A DNA stretch of 39,279 nucleotides, from assembly GCA_027306785.1 (NCBI GenBank), contig DAHUZB010000014.1, positions 1 to 39,279 of the forward strand, read 5' to 3'. A model generated the notes under the pieces. The model saw only the letters and a list, made by a program, of their open reading frames with translations. It was not told the DNA's origin and did no database searches. The stretch comes from Vulcanimicrobiota bacterium (GTDB taxonomy: Bacteria > Vulcanimicrobiota > Vulcanimicrobiia > Vulcanimicrobiales > Vulcanimicrobiaceae). The position numbers were made by a program, and so were the translations under genes. Positions 8,885-16,753 of this stretch are shown in pieces; within the stretch, counting starts at the first letter, position 1, and each line of letters opens with the position of its first letter.

Positions 8885-9778
8885 TCAATCCTTCGGTATG
8901 TAGTCGGCGCCCGCATAACGGCCGGTCGCGAGCTTCTCGCGCTGCATCAAGAGATCGTCGAGCAGCGAACTCGCGCCGATGCGAAAGAAGTCGGGTTCGA
9001 GCCAGGCGCCGCCGAGCGTCTCGTTCACGATCACGAGATAGGTCAACGCCTGCTTGGTGGTGCGTACGCCGCCCGCGACCTTGAGGCCGCGCCGCTCGCC
9101 GGTACGTCGCGCGAAGTCGCGCAGCGCCTCGCACATCACGAGCGCGGTGGGAAAGGTGGCGTTGGTGCCGACCTTCCCGGTCGAGGTTTTGATGACGTCC
9201 GCCCCCGCCGCGAGCGCGAGATCGCTCGCGCGGCGGATATTCGCGTAGGTGCCGAGCTCGCCGGTCTCCAGAATCACTTTGAGGTGCACGGGGCCGCAGA
9301 GCGCTTTGACCGCGACGATCTCATCGAAGACCTTGCGTTCGTTGCCGCTCAGGAACGCGCCGCGATCGATCACCATGTCGATCTCGTCGGCGCCCGCCGC
9401 GATCGCCGCCGCGGTGTCGGCGAGCTTCACCTCGAGGCTCGAGAGGCCGCTCGGAAAAGCCGTGGCGACCGATGCGACGCGCACGCTGCCGCCGCGCAGC
9501 GCGTCTTTCGCGACCGCGACCAGATTCGGGTAGACGCAGACCGTCGCGACGCTCGGCGTATCGGGCCGGCTCGGCTGCGGCGTCATCGCCTTCGCGCAGA
9601 GCGAACGCACGCGACCCTCGGAGTCTTTGCCTTCGAGGGTCGTGAGATCGATGCAGCGGATCGCAAGATCGATTCCGACGCGTTTCGATTCGTTCTTGAT
9701 CGAGCGCTTGGCGAGCGCCGCGGCGCGTGCTTCGAGCATCACGGCGTCGACCGGAACCGTCGACATGATCCGGTGCAT
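8885..9778 (-). CDS. deoC: Deoxyribose-phosphate aldolase, DERA-like long type
   Basis: It cleaves 2-deoxyribose-5-phosphate to acetaldehyde and glyceraldehyde-3-phosphate in deoxynucleoside breakdown. Key residues are D134 in EIDMVID, Schiff-base K197 in VIKTSTGK, and K233 in LKVAGGVRT. At 297 residues it is longer than the E. coli enzyme. The IDLTTLEG entry motif, the ETGELGT segment and the LFRIG-like tail followed by TGRYA resemble the animal DERA form. The ATG at 9778 begins 2 bases after the HPPD stop; another in-frame ATG at 9766 is possible. With the aldehyde dehydrogenase downstream it forms a short route from deoxyribose phosphate to acetate. Confidence 0.93.
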   Translation of the reverse strand: MHRIMSTVPVDAVMLEARAAALAKRSIKNESKRVGIDLAIRCIDLTTLEGKDSEGRVRSLCAKAMTPQPSRPDTPSVATVCVYPNLVAVAKDALRGGSVRVASVATAFPSGLSSLEVKLADTAAAIAAGADEIDMVIDRGAFLSGNERKVFDEIVAVKALCGPVHLKVILETGELGTYANIRRASDLALAAGADVIKTSTGKVGTNATFPTALVMCEALRDFARRTGERRGLKVAGGVRTTKQALTYLVIVNETLGGAWLEPDFFRIGASSLLDDLLMQREKLATGRYAGADYIPKD

Positions 9779-9780
9779 GG

Positions 9781-10896
9781 TCAGAGCGTGCCGCGCTTCG
9801 CTTGCTCTTTTTCGATCGAGACGAAGAGCGCTTTGAAGTTGCCCTTCCCGAACGAGAGGCTGCCCTTGCGCTGAATGATCTCGAAGAAGACGGTCGGGCG
9901 ATCTTGCAGCGGCTTGGTGAAGATCTGCAGCATATAGCCCTGATCGTCGCGATCGACGAGGATGCGCCGCGCGCGCAGCACGTCGAGCGCTTCGTCGATC
10001 GCGCCGACGCGATCTTCGAGCATCTCGTAATACGACTCCGGCGTATCGAGGAATTCGACGCCGTTTGCTTTCAGAGCGTCGATCGTCGCGACGATATCGT
10101 CGGTGCGGATCGCGATATGCTGCACGCCCGCGCCGCGGTAGAAGTCGAGATACTCCTCGATCTGCGATTTCTTTTTGCCTTCGGCGGGTTCGTTGATCGG
10201 AAACTTCACCTGATGGCGCGGGTCGGTCATCACCTTCGACTTCAGCGCCGTGTATTCGGTCGAGATATCGTTGTCGTCGAACGAGACCAACTGCGAGAAA
10301 CCGAAGACGCGCGCGTAGAAGTCGCCCCACGCGTCCATCTCGCCCCAGCCCACGTTGCCGACGCAGTGATCGACGAACTGCAACTGCGGCGCTTTCGCGC
10401 CCGCGATCGAGCGACGCTCGGCGATGAAGCCCGGCATGAACGCGCCCGTGTACCCGTCGCGCTGGACGAATGAGTGCACGGTATCGCCGTAGGTCGCGAT
10501 CGTCGCCTTGACGATCCGACCGTGCTCGTCGCGCGACTCGGTGGGCGCGAGGACGCTGCGGGCTCCGCCCGCGATCGCCATCTCGTATGCGGCGCGTGCG
10601 TCCTCGACCAGAATCGCGACGTCTTTGACGCCGTCGCCGTGGAGCAACACGTGGCGCGCGATCTCGTCGTCGGGCAGCAAGCTCGCGGTGAGCACGAAGC
10701 GGAGCTTGTTCTGCGCGAGCACGTAGCTGCAGCGATTCTTGACGCCCGTCTCGGGGCCCGCGTAGGCCACCTGTTCGAATCCGAACGCGGACATATAGTA
10801 GTGCGCGGCCTGCTTGGCGTTGCCGACGTAGAATTCGATGTAATCCCAGTCGATGCGGGCGAGCGGATTGCTGCGCGCGGGTGTCGTCGTGCTCAT
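9781..10896 (-). CDS. hppD: 4-hydroxyphenylpyruvate dioxygenase
   Basis: HPPD converts 4-hydroxyphenylpyruvate to homogentisate, the second step of tyrosine breakdown. The 371-residue protein has two glyoxalase-fold halves. The 2-His-1-carboxylate iron site is complete: H177 (FVDHCVGN), H260 (GVQHIAI) and E339 (VFFEIIQRKG). The C-terminal helix region GKGNFKALF is typical. The gene is the first of a minus-strand run (HPPD, DeoC, aldehyde dehydrogenase) and is divergent from the unknown gene at 10977. The 80 bases between should hold both promoters, though I see no clear hexamers. Homogentisate dioxygenase and fumarylacetoacetase lie close by, confirming the pathway. Confidence 0.96.
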   Translation of the reverse strand: MSTTTPARSNPLARIDWDYIEFYVGNAKQAAHYYMSAFGFEQVAYAGPETGVKNRCSYVLAQNKLRFVLTASLLPDDEIARHVLLHGDGVKDVAILVEDARAAYEMAIAGGARSVLAPTESRDEHGRIVKATIATYGDTVHSFVQRDGYTGAFMPGFIAERRSIAGAKAPQLQFVDHCVGNVGWGEMDAWGDFYARVFGFSQLVSFDDNDISTEYTALKSKVMTDPRHQVKFPINEPAEGKKKSQIEEYLDFYRGAGVQHIAIRTDDIVATIDALKANGVEFLDTPESYYEMLEDRVGAIDEALDVLRARRILVDRDDQGYMLQIFTKPLQDRPTVFFEIIQRKGSLSFGKGNFKALFVSIEKEQAKRGTL

Positions 10897-10965
10897 GCCG
10901 CAACCGTTGGCGAAGCGCGACGAACGGCCCTGTTCGGCATGAACGCCGCGCCCGCGTCCCTAATG

Positions 10966-10971
10966 AAGGAG
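10966..10971 (+). promoter_or_regulatory. Shine-Dalgarno site of the unknown gene at 10977
   Basis: AAGGAG lies five bases before the ATG at 10977. It fixes this start even though the frame is open further upstream, across the divergent HPPD gene. Confidence 0.7.
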
Positions 10972-10976
10972 CCGCA

Positions 10977-11927
10977 ATGACTCTCTCCACGCATCCCGCT
11001 GCGAGCCTCTCGGCCGCGCTCGGCGGCCTGATCGACTACGCCGGACTCTTTCCGCCCGCGCGCCTGGAAATGGCGCCCGCCGTCGCGGAGTACGCGCAGG
11101 CGCGGGCCGGAGCGCACGCCTGGATGCTCGGCCGGTTCATCGTTCCCGCCTCGCGCTTGGGCGAGCTGCGCGACGCGCTCGCCGCCGAGCAGCCGCCGCT
11201 GCCGCTCAGCGTGATCGTCGATGCGCCGAGCGATGCGCGCGCGTGGTTCGGCGCGGTCCGGCAGATCCTCGCGCGTCTCGAGGCGCTGCGGGCGGAGCCG
11301 CGCTTCACCATCGAGGCGCTCGAAGTGCCGTTGCCGCGATTGACGGGCGAGCGCGAGACCTACGACGGCACGATCGGCCAGTTTGCGATGCTCGCCGAGA
11401 CGCACGGCCTGCGCGGGCTGCCCATCTTCGTGGAGCTTCCGACGGGAGGCGAACGCGCGGATCTGCTCGCCGGGGCGATGGCCGCGCTCGGGCGCCATCG
11501 TCTGCACGCCAAGCTGCGCTGCGGCGGCATCACGGCCGACGCCTTTCCGAGCGTCGATGCGGTCGCGGCGTTTGTCACGGCCGCGGCGGAGGCGGGCGTC
11601 GCGTTCAAGGCGACCGCGGGCCTGCATCATCCCATTCGTCACGTTGACGCGGCGACCGGGTTTCCGATGCACGGATTTCTGAATCTGCTCGCGGCTGCGG
11701 CGTTCGTCGATCGCGGCGACGGGGCGACGCTGCGTGCCGTCCTCGCCGAGAAGTCGGCGAGCGCGTTCGCCCTCGACGGCGACGGGCTACGCGTGGGCGA
11801 TCTGCTCGCCGGGCCCGATGCGCTGCGCGAGATGCGCGGCGCGCGCTTCTTCGGATACGGCAGTTGCAGCTTCGCGGAGCCGATCGCCGATCTCACCGCT
11901 CTTCACATCCTGCCCGCAAGCGAGTAA
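10977..11927 (+). CDS. Uncharacterised protein of the tyrosine-catabolism locus, barrel-like
   Basis: 316 residues; I do not recognise a named family. The sequence shows a repeating strand-helix pattern with acidic or basic residues at strand ends: VIVDAP (80-84), ALEVPLP (114-120), IFVELP (150-155), HAKLRCGG (177-184), FKATAGLHHPI (210-220) and FGYGSCSF (292-299). E116, E153, K179, R181, K211 and H217/H218 would face one end of a TIM-like barrel, resembling an aldolase or isomerase active site. There is no signal peptide. The gene ends two bases before the fumarylacetoacetase GTG and is probably co-translated with it. The position suggests a role with homogentisate or maleylacetoacetate. The fold and function are inference only. 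Confidence 0.8.
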   Translation: MTLSTHPAASLSAALGGLIDYAGLFPPARLEMAPAVAEYAQARAGAHAWMLGRFIVPASRLGELRDALAAEQPPLPLSVIVDAPSDARAWFGAVRQILARLEALRAEPRFTIEALEVPLPRLTGERETYDGTIGQFAMLAETHGLRGLPIFVELPTGGERADLLAGAMAALGRHRLHAKLRCGGITADAFPSVDAVAAFVTAAAEAGVAFKATAGLHHPIRHVDAATGFPMHGFLNLLAAAAFVDRGDGATLRAVLAEKSASAFALDGDGLRVGDLLAGPDALREMRGARFFGYGSCSFAEPIADLTALHILPASE

Positions 11928-11929
11928 CC

Positions 11930-13201
11930 GTGCCGCACATCGAATCCTGGGTTCCCGTTCCCGCCGGGAGCGATTTTTCGATCTACAACCTGCCGTACGG
12001 CGCGTTTTCTCGCCCGGTTTCGCCCGCGCGCCTCGGCATCGCGATCGGCACGCAGATCCTCGATCTCCACGCCGTCGCGTCGGCCGGATTGCTCGACGAC
12101 ATCTGCGATCGGCGCGTCTTTCTCGGCGGCACGCTCAACGCGTTTCTCGCCGAAGGTCGCGAGGTGTGGCGGCGCACACGCCTACGCATCGCCGCGCTCT
12201 TGCGAACCGACGAGGCGGGCGATCCGCGGCTGCGCGCGCTCGACACCGCGAAGTTTTTGGTGAACCAGCGCGACGTGCGCATGCTGCTGCCGATCGAGAT
12301 CGGCGACTACGTCGATTTCTATTCGTCGATCGAGCACGCGACCAACCTCGGGCGCATCTTTCGACCGAACGGCGAACCGCTGATGGAGAACTGGCGTCAC
12401 CTGCCGATCGGCTATCACGGTCGCGCGAGTACGGTGGTGATCGACGGCACGCCGGTCGTGCGTCCGAGCGGTCAACGCCGACCGCCCGGCAGCAGCGCGC
12501 CGGTCTTCGGGCCGTCGACGCGACTCGATATCGAACTCGAGATCGGCTTCGTCACCGGGCCGGGCAACGCGATGGGCACCGCGATTCCGACCAGCCGCGC
12601 GCGCGAGCACATCTTCGGACTCGTGCTCGTGAACGACTGGAGCGCGCGCGATATCCAAGCCTGGGAGTATCAGCCGCTCGGCCCGTTCCTCGGCAAATCG
12701 TTCGCGACCACCGTCTCGCCCTGGATCGTGCCGCTCGACGCGCTCGACCCCTTCGCGCTGCCGAGTCCCGCGCAGGATCCGCAGCCGCTGCCGTATCTAC
12801 AGGCGGGCGGCCGTTGGGCGTACGACATCAACCTCGAGGTCGATCTGCAAACCAAACGGATGCGCGACGCCGGCATCGCGCCGCAGACGATCTCGCGCAC
12901 GAACTACAAAGAGCTGTATTGGAATATGGCGCAGCAGCTCGCGCACGTGACGATCAACGGCACCGCGATTCGCCCGGGCGATCTCTATGCGTCGGGGACG
13001 ATCAGCGGCAGCACGGCCGACAGTTGCGGAAGCCTGATCGAACTCACGTGGAACGGTGAGCGCCCGATCGTGCTGCCCGACGGCGAGCGCCGGACGTTCC
13101 TCGAGGACGGCGATACGATCGCGCTGCGCGGCTGGTGCGCGGCGGGCGATTTTCGCATCGGATTCGGATCGGCGCGCGGGACGATTTCGCCCGCGCGCTG
13201 A
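11930..13201 (+). CDS. fahA: Fumarylacetoacetase
   Basis: FAH hydrolyses fumarylacetoacetate to fumarate and acetoacetate, the last step of tyrosine breakdown. The 423-residue protein matches the length of mammalian FAH (about 420). Metal and catalytic positions are visible: D129 and H136 in DFYSSIEHATNLG, E202 and E204 in DIELEIGF, and D236 in VNDWSARDIQ. A SH3-like N-terminal domain precedes residue 120. I chose the GTG at 11930 because it gives the family length and lies right after the previous stop; the open frame upstream lies inside the unknown gene. The gene converges on homogentisate dioxygenase with only 7 bases between the stops and no terminator hairpin. Confidence 0.96.
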   Translation: MPHIESWVPVPAGSDFSIYNLPYGAFSRPVSPARLGIAIGTQILDLHAVASAGLLDDICDRRVFLGGTLNAFLAEGREVWRRTRLRIAALLRTDEAGDPRLRALDTAKFLVNQRDVRMLLPIEIGDYVDFYSSIEHATNLGRIFRPNGEPLMENWRHLPIGYHGRASTVVIDGTPVVRPSGQRRPPGSSAPVFGPSTRLDIELEIGFVTGPGNAMGTAIPTSRAREHIFGLVLVNDWSARDIQAWEYQPLGPFLGKSFATTVSPWIVPLDALDPFALPSPAQDPQPLPYLQAGGRWAYDINLEVDLQTKRMRDAGIAPQTISRTNYKELYWNMAQQLAHVTINGTAIRPGDLYASGTISGSTADSCGSLIELTWNGERPIVLPDGERRTFLEDGDTIALRGWCAAGDFRIGFGSARGTISPAR

Positions 13202-13208
13202 TTCCGCG

Positions 13209-14375
13209 TCAGCGCGTCGCGGGCGCCTCGATCCAGGAGCGATAATAGGCGGCGTCTTCGACGTCGATCGCGCTCTGCGCCACGTGCAGCGGTTTGAAGG
13301 TATCGACCATCACCGCGATCTCGTCGGTTCCCGTCTTGCCGAGGCTGCCCTCGACGGCGCCGGGCTGCGGTCCGTGCGGCGCGCCCGCGGCGTGCAGCGT
13401 GATCGAGCCCTCTTCCACGCCGCGACGGCTCATGAAGTTGCCGCTCACGTAGTAGAGCACTTCGTCGCAGTCGACGCTCGAGTGGTTGTACGGCACCGGC
13501 ACGGCAAGCGGATGATAATCGAAGAGCCGCGGAACGAACGCGCAGAAGGCCGCCCCGGGCGCTTCGAACGTCGCGTGCGCGGGCGGCGGCTGGTGCAGCT
13601 TGCCGGTGATCGGAGCGAACTCTTCGAGATTGAACGCGTAGGGATAGCAGTATCCGTCCCACCCGATCACGTCGCAGGGATGGTTCTCCACGAGGTAGAT
13701 CGCGTGGCGGCCGCGATTGCTCACGCGCACTTCGTGCTCGCCGCGATCGTCGACCGGCCCTTTGAGGAGCGGCGTGCGGAAATCGCGCTCGTAGTACGGC
13801 GCGTGCTCTTCGAGCTGACCGAATTCGTTGCGATACTTGCGCGGAATCTTGACGGCGCCCGACGATTCGTGCACGAGCATGCGCGTCGGCGCGGCGGGCA
13901 GCACGCGATAGGTGGTACCGGTGGGAATCACCAGGTAATCGTGCGCGCGATATGCGAGCTCGCCGAAGGGCGTTTCGATCGTGCCCGCACCCTCGTGGAT
14001 GAACAGCAGTTCGTCGCCGCTCGTGTTGCGATACCAGTAGTGCATCGGACGATCCGCGTGCGCGATCGAGATCAGCAGATCGTCGTTCCCGAGCAGCGCT
14101 CGGCGCGACTCGAGCGCGTCACCGCTCGTCTCTACGTGCGCGACCTTGAAGTGGCGATTGCGCAGCGGATCGTTGGGCAGCAGCGTGACGCCCGGACGAT
14201 CCCAGGGACGAACCTCGAGCGTCGCGGTGGGCGGACGCAGGTGATAGAGCAGCGAGTAGACGCTCTCGAAGCCCTTGGTGGAGAAGAGTTCCTCCGCGTA
14301 GAGTCCGCCGTCGGGACGGCGAAACTGAATGTGGCGCTTGTGCGGCAGCGAGCCTGCGCGAACGTACGAGGGCAT
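13209..14375 (-). CDS. hmgA: Homogentisate 1,2-dioxygenase
   Basis: It opens the ring of homogentisate to maleylacetoacetate using Fe(II) and O2. The 388-residue protein is shorter than the human enzyme (445). Likely iron ligands are H298 and E305 in NHSSVDCDEVLYY and H334 in APHGPQPG; in human HGO the His-Glu spacing is one residue shorter, so this belongs to a divergent bacterial subgroup. The ribosome-binding sequence AGGAG overlaps the end of the CDGSH gene just upstream, so translation of the two is coupled. The enzyme, HPPD and fumarylacetoacetase make the pathway complete except for the isomerase step. Confidence 0.93.
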   Translation of the reverse strand: MPSYVRAGSLPHKRHIQFRRPDGGLYAEELFSTKGFESVYSLLYHLRPPTATLEVRPWDRPGVTLLPNDPLRNRHFKVAHVETSGDALESRRALLGNDDLLISIAHADRPMHYWYRNTSGDELLFIHEGAGTIETPFGELAYRAHDYLVIPTGTTYRVLPAAPTRMLVHESSGAVKIPRKYRNEFGQLEEHAPYYERDFRTPLLKGPVDDRGEHEVRVSNRGRHAIYLVENHPCDVIGWDGYCYPYAFNLEEFAPITGKLHQPPPAHATFEAPGAAFCAFVPRLFDYHPLAVPVPYNHSSVDCDEVLYYVSGNFMSRRGVEEGSITLHAAGAPHGPQPGAVEGSLGKTGTDEIAVMVDTFKPLHVAQSAIDVEDAAYYRSWIEAPATR

Positions 14376-14378
14376 CGG

Positions 14379-14591
14379 TTACTCCTGATGTCGCGGCGCG
14401 CGCTCGGCCGCCGCGAATCCGTTGTGTTTGTGCGACCCGTCGCAGAACGGTTTGGTCGCCGAGCCGCCGCAGCGGCAGAGCACGAAGTTCTCTTCGACGC
14501 TGTACGGCGTGCCGTCGGCATCGACCAGTTCGACGCGCCCGGTCACGAGATAGGGTCCGTTCTCGCGGACTTTGATGCGAACGTCCTGCAT
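14379..14591 (-). CDS. CDGSH iron-sulfur domain protein
   Basis: A 70-residue protein whose C-terminal half carries CRCGGSATKPFCDGSH, the Cys3-His signature that binds a redox-active [2Fe-2S] cluster. The N-terminal half (MQDVRIKVRENGPYLVTG) is the strand segment often joined to this domain in bacteria. It ends three bases before homogentisate dioxygenase, whose ribosome-binding site lies inside its last codons, so the pair is co-translated. A supporting role, such as electron supply or iron care for the Fe(II) dioxygenase, is inferred from this linkage alone. It is too short to be a fused dehydrogenase, and no other domain is present. Confidence 0.88.
   Translation of the reverse strand: MQDVRIKVRENGPYLVTGRVELVDADGTPYSVEENFVLCRCGGSATKPFCDGSHKHNGFAAAERAPRHQE
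14382..14386 (-). promoter_or_regulatory. Shine-Dalgarno site of homogentisate dioxygenase
   Basis: On the minus strand AGGAG precedes the ATG at 14375 by six bases. It directly abuts the TAA stop of the CDGSH gene, a layout expected for translational coupling. Confidence 0.7.
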
Positions 14592-14623
14592 GATGCGTAC
14601 GGCCTTCGCCGCGTGCGCGCGCC

Positions 14624-15127
14624 TTACCGCTCGCGCGAACGCGGCGGGCGAACGGTCGCGAAGCGCCCCACGAGCGTGCGCTGCGCGAGCACGTGACCGG
14701 CGATGCGCGCGAGCAGTTCGCTCTCGGTGAGCGGATGTCGCGCGCGTACGTGCGCGACGTCGAGCGCATAGAGGGTGATGCGATACCGATGCGCCTTCCC
14801 CGGCGGCGGACACGGCCCGAAGTAGCCGATCGCGCCGGTATCGTTTGTGCCGCGTTCGCCCGCGGGAAGCGCCGCGTTCTCCGCAAGCGACGTCGTGCTC
14901 GCGGGCAGATCGTACAGGACCCAGTGGGTGAAGCCGCCCGCGCGCGGCGCATCCGGATCGTGCATCACGATCGCGAAGCTGCGCGTGCGCGCGGGAGCAT
15001 CGCTCCACCGCAGTTCGGGCGATCGATTCTCGCCGCCGCACGGAGGGGCGGCGATGCGTGTGGGGATGCGTGCGTTCGGTGCGAACGAGGAGCTCGTAAG
15101 GGTCAGGGCGAGCGCGACGGCGATCAT
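14624..15127 (-). CDS. YbhB/YbcL-type PEBP family protein, exported
   Basis: A 167-residue phosphatidylethanolamine-binding-protein fold. The family signature is visible: PELRWSDAP, MHDPDAPRAGGFTHWVLYDLP and a GYFGPCPPPGKAHRYRITLYAL stretch forming the anion-binding pocket (Asp, His, Pro). Residues 1-16 form a short hydrophobic leader ending in SSSFA, so export is likely. Bacterial members have no settled function; some eukaryotic PEBPs inhibit peptidases or kinases. Its ATG overlaps the stop of the M3-like gene by four bases, so the two products are made together and both appear exported. Confidence 0.9.
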   Translation of the reverse strand: MIAVALALTLTSSSFAPNARIPTRIAAPPCGGENRSPELRWSDAPARTRSFAIVMHDPDAPRAGGFTHWVLYDLPASTTSLAENAALPAGERGTNDTGAIGYFGPCPPPGKAHRYRITLYALDVAHVRARHPLTESELLARIAGHVLAQRTLVGRFATVRPPRSRER

Positions 15128-16731
15128 GGATCGTCCTCCGTAAAGATGTGCGCGAGATCGAGCGGACGACCGACGACGCGTGCGATCTCGGCCGCGGGAT
15201 CGTCGCTCTGCGCGGGTTCGAAGAGTTCCATTCGAAGGTCGAGACCCGTCGCGGGATCGAGCGGTGCCGCCGCGAGCGCGGAATCGAGATCGGCTGCCGC
15301 GAGCCGGGCGTAGAGACGCATCGAGAGCAGCCCTTCGTCACGAATCAGCGCGGCGCGGGCGGGCGCATCGAGCGAGTCCCACAGCGCGGTCAGCGGCGGT
15401 GCGGCGCCGCTCGAGGCGAGCTGCAGATCCGCGGCGGCGACCTTGGCCTCCGAGGCGAGCGCATCCAGCTCGACGGTGCGGCGGGTGGAGAGCAGGCGTG
15501 CGAGCACCGGAGCGGAGAGCGGCCGATCCCCGGCCAAGCGCGCGAGCGCCGTCGGATCCCAGGCGAGGCGTTCGAGCGCATCGGCGGACAGCCGCCCGAG
15601 ACCGGCGGCCGGTGCGTTCAGGCGCTCGTAGGGCGTGCGGGCCAGGAGCAGCGCGAGCCCGCCGCCGAGATCCCCGACGAGCTCGCGGAGTCGGCGGTGG
15701 GGGAGGCCGCTCGGATGAAAGCGCGAGGGCAGGGGCCAGGTGCGGCGCACGACCGCCTCGCCGGGCACCCACGCCGCGCCCACGACACGCCCGGGCCGTA
15801 TCACGTGAGCGCCGCGGGGCAGCCCGCCGTCGGCAGGCGCGAAGAGGTCGAGGTCGAGTCGTCCGAGCGGAGCTCCCGTCGCCGCATCGGCGACATCGTA
15901 GGCGCGCACCCCCCGAGCCCAGGCACCCTCCGTCGCCGGAAGGAGCGTTACTCCGAGGAGCCGTTCGTAGATGCCGGTGAGCCGTTCCAGCACCGCATCG
16001 AGCGGAAACGACTCCGCGACGAGGCTCGGATCGACCGCGCGCGCCGGCGCTTGCCCCTGCGCTCCGGTACGCGCGAGGGTTGCCTCGACCAGCTTCTCCG
16101 CCCGGGCGGGCGTATGCAGCAGCGTCGGGGCGAGCGCGTAGGCGGCCCAATCGGCGTAGCCGAGGAGATGCGCGATGCGATCGCGGGCAGCGACGGCGCG
16201 CGCGAGCAAGGTCAGCGTCGGCCGCTCCGCGGCGGCGCGCAGGATGCTGCGCAGCTCTCCGCGGCGTAGGGCAAGCTCGCGTCGCCCCGCCGGCGCGAGC
16301 AGGGCCCCGTCGTCGCGCAGTCGCGCGAGCCACGCACGCTCGAGGGCTCGGTCGCTCGCGCTACGGGCGCCGCCGTCGCGCACCGCGCTCATGACGCGGC
16401 CGAAGAGCGCGGGATCGGCGAGCGCCGCATCGCTCGTGTCGTCCGCCTCCGCCGCGCACGCGTCGGCCGCGGCGCGCAGCGCGGCGTCGGGCGCCTCGAC
16501 GGCGAGGATGCGATCGCGGGCGACCGCGTCGTCGAGCGCGCTCTGCGCCTCTTCGAGCGGCTCGACCGTGCGCGAGAAGTCGGGCGGCAGGGGATCGCGT
16601 GCGAGCGCGTCGACCGCCGAGCGGTACCGCGCGACCGCGGCGGTGCAGGCGCTGCCGACGCCCTCGGTGGAGGGGCGCCAGGCGGTCGCCGCGGCGATCG
16701 CGAGCGAGAAAAGTAGCAACAGACCTCCCAT
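15124..16731 (-). CDS. M3 metallopeptidase-like protein lacking the zinc-binding motif
   Basis: 535 residues with a signal peptide (MGGLLLLFSLAIAAATA). The body follows the M3 thimet-oligopeptidase layout: an alpha-helical N-half with RDRIAHLLGYADWAAYAL (184-200), LTGIYERLLGV (251-261), the VRAYDVADAATGAPLGRLDLDLF strand region and, near the C-terminus, LERLAWDPTALARL (386-399) and LLSTRR. Where active members have HEFGHALH, this protein has VGDLGGGLALLL (352-363), and the downstream ligand-bearing DFVE segment reads GLGRL. All three zinc ligands are therefore missing, so it should not be an active peptidase. The reading frame is intact and GC-typical, so it is not an obvious decayed gene. 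It is coupled to the PEBP gene and divergent from the SRP RNA. Confidence 0.75.
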   Translation of the reverse strand: MGGLLLLFSLAIAAATAWRPSTEGVGSACTAAVARYRSAVDALARDPLPPDFSRTVEPLEEAQSALDDAVARDRILAVEAPDAALRAAADACAAEADDTSDAALADPALFGRVMSAVRDGGARSASDRALERAWLARLRDDGALLAPAGRRELALRRGELRSILRAAAERPTLTLLARAVAARDRIAHLLGYADWAAYALAPTLLHTPARAEKLVEATLARTGAQGQAPARAVDPSLVAESFPLDAVLERLTGIYERLLGVTLLPATEGAWARGVRAYDVADAATGAPLGRLDLDLFAPADGGLPRGAHVIRPGRVVGAAWVPGEAVVRRTWPLPSRFHPSGLPHRRLRELVGDLGGGLALLLARTPYERLNAPAAGLGRLSADALERLAWDPTALARLAGDRPLSAPVLARLLSTRRTVELDALASEAKVAAADLQLASSGAAPPLTALWDSLDAPARAALIRDEGLLSMRLYARLAAADLDSALAAAPLDPATGLDLRMELFEPAQSDDPAAEIARVVGRPLDLAHIFTEDDP

Positions 16732-16753
16732 GCAGTAGCGCGATTGGCGGATG

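Noticed and set aside
8885-10990. A single frame of about 701 codons joining deoC with upstream sequence
   Set aside because: The extra N-terminal part is the shadow of HPPD in another frame; deoC has a fitting ATG right after the HPPD stop.
15124-16731. Frameshift or decay as the reason for the missing HEXXH
   Set aside because: The frame is open through 535 codons, flanking M3-like blocks on both sides are in one frame, and composition matches neighbours; loss by substitution fits better.
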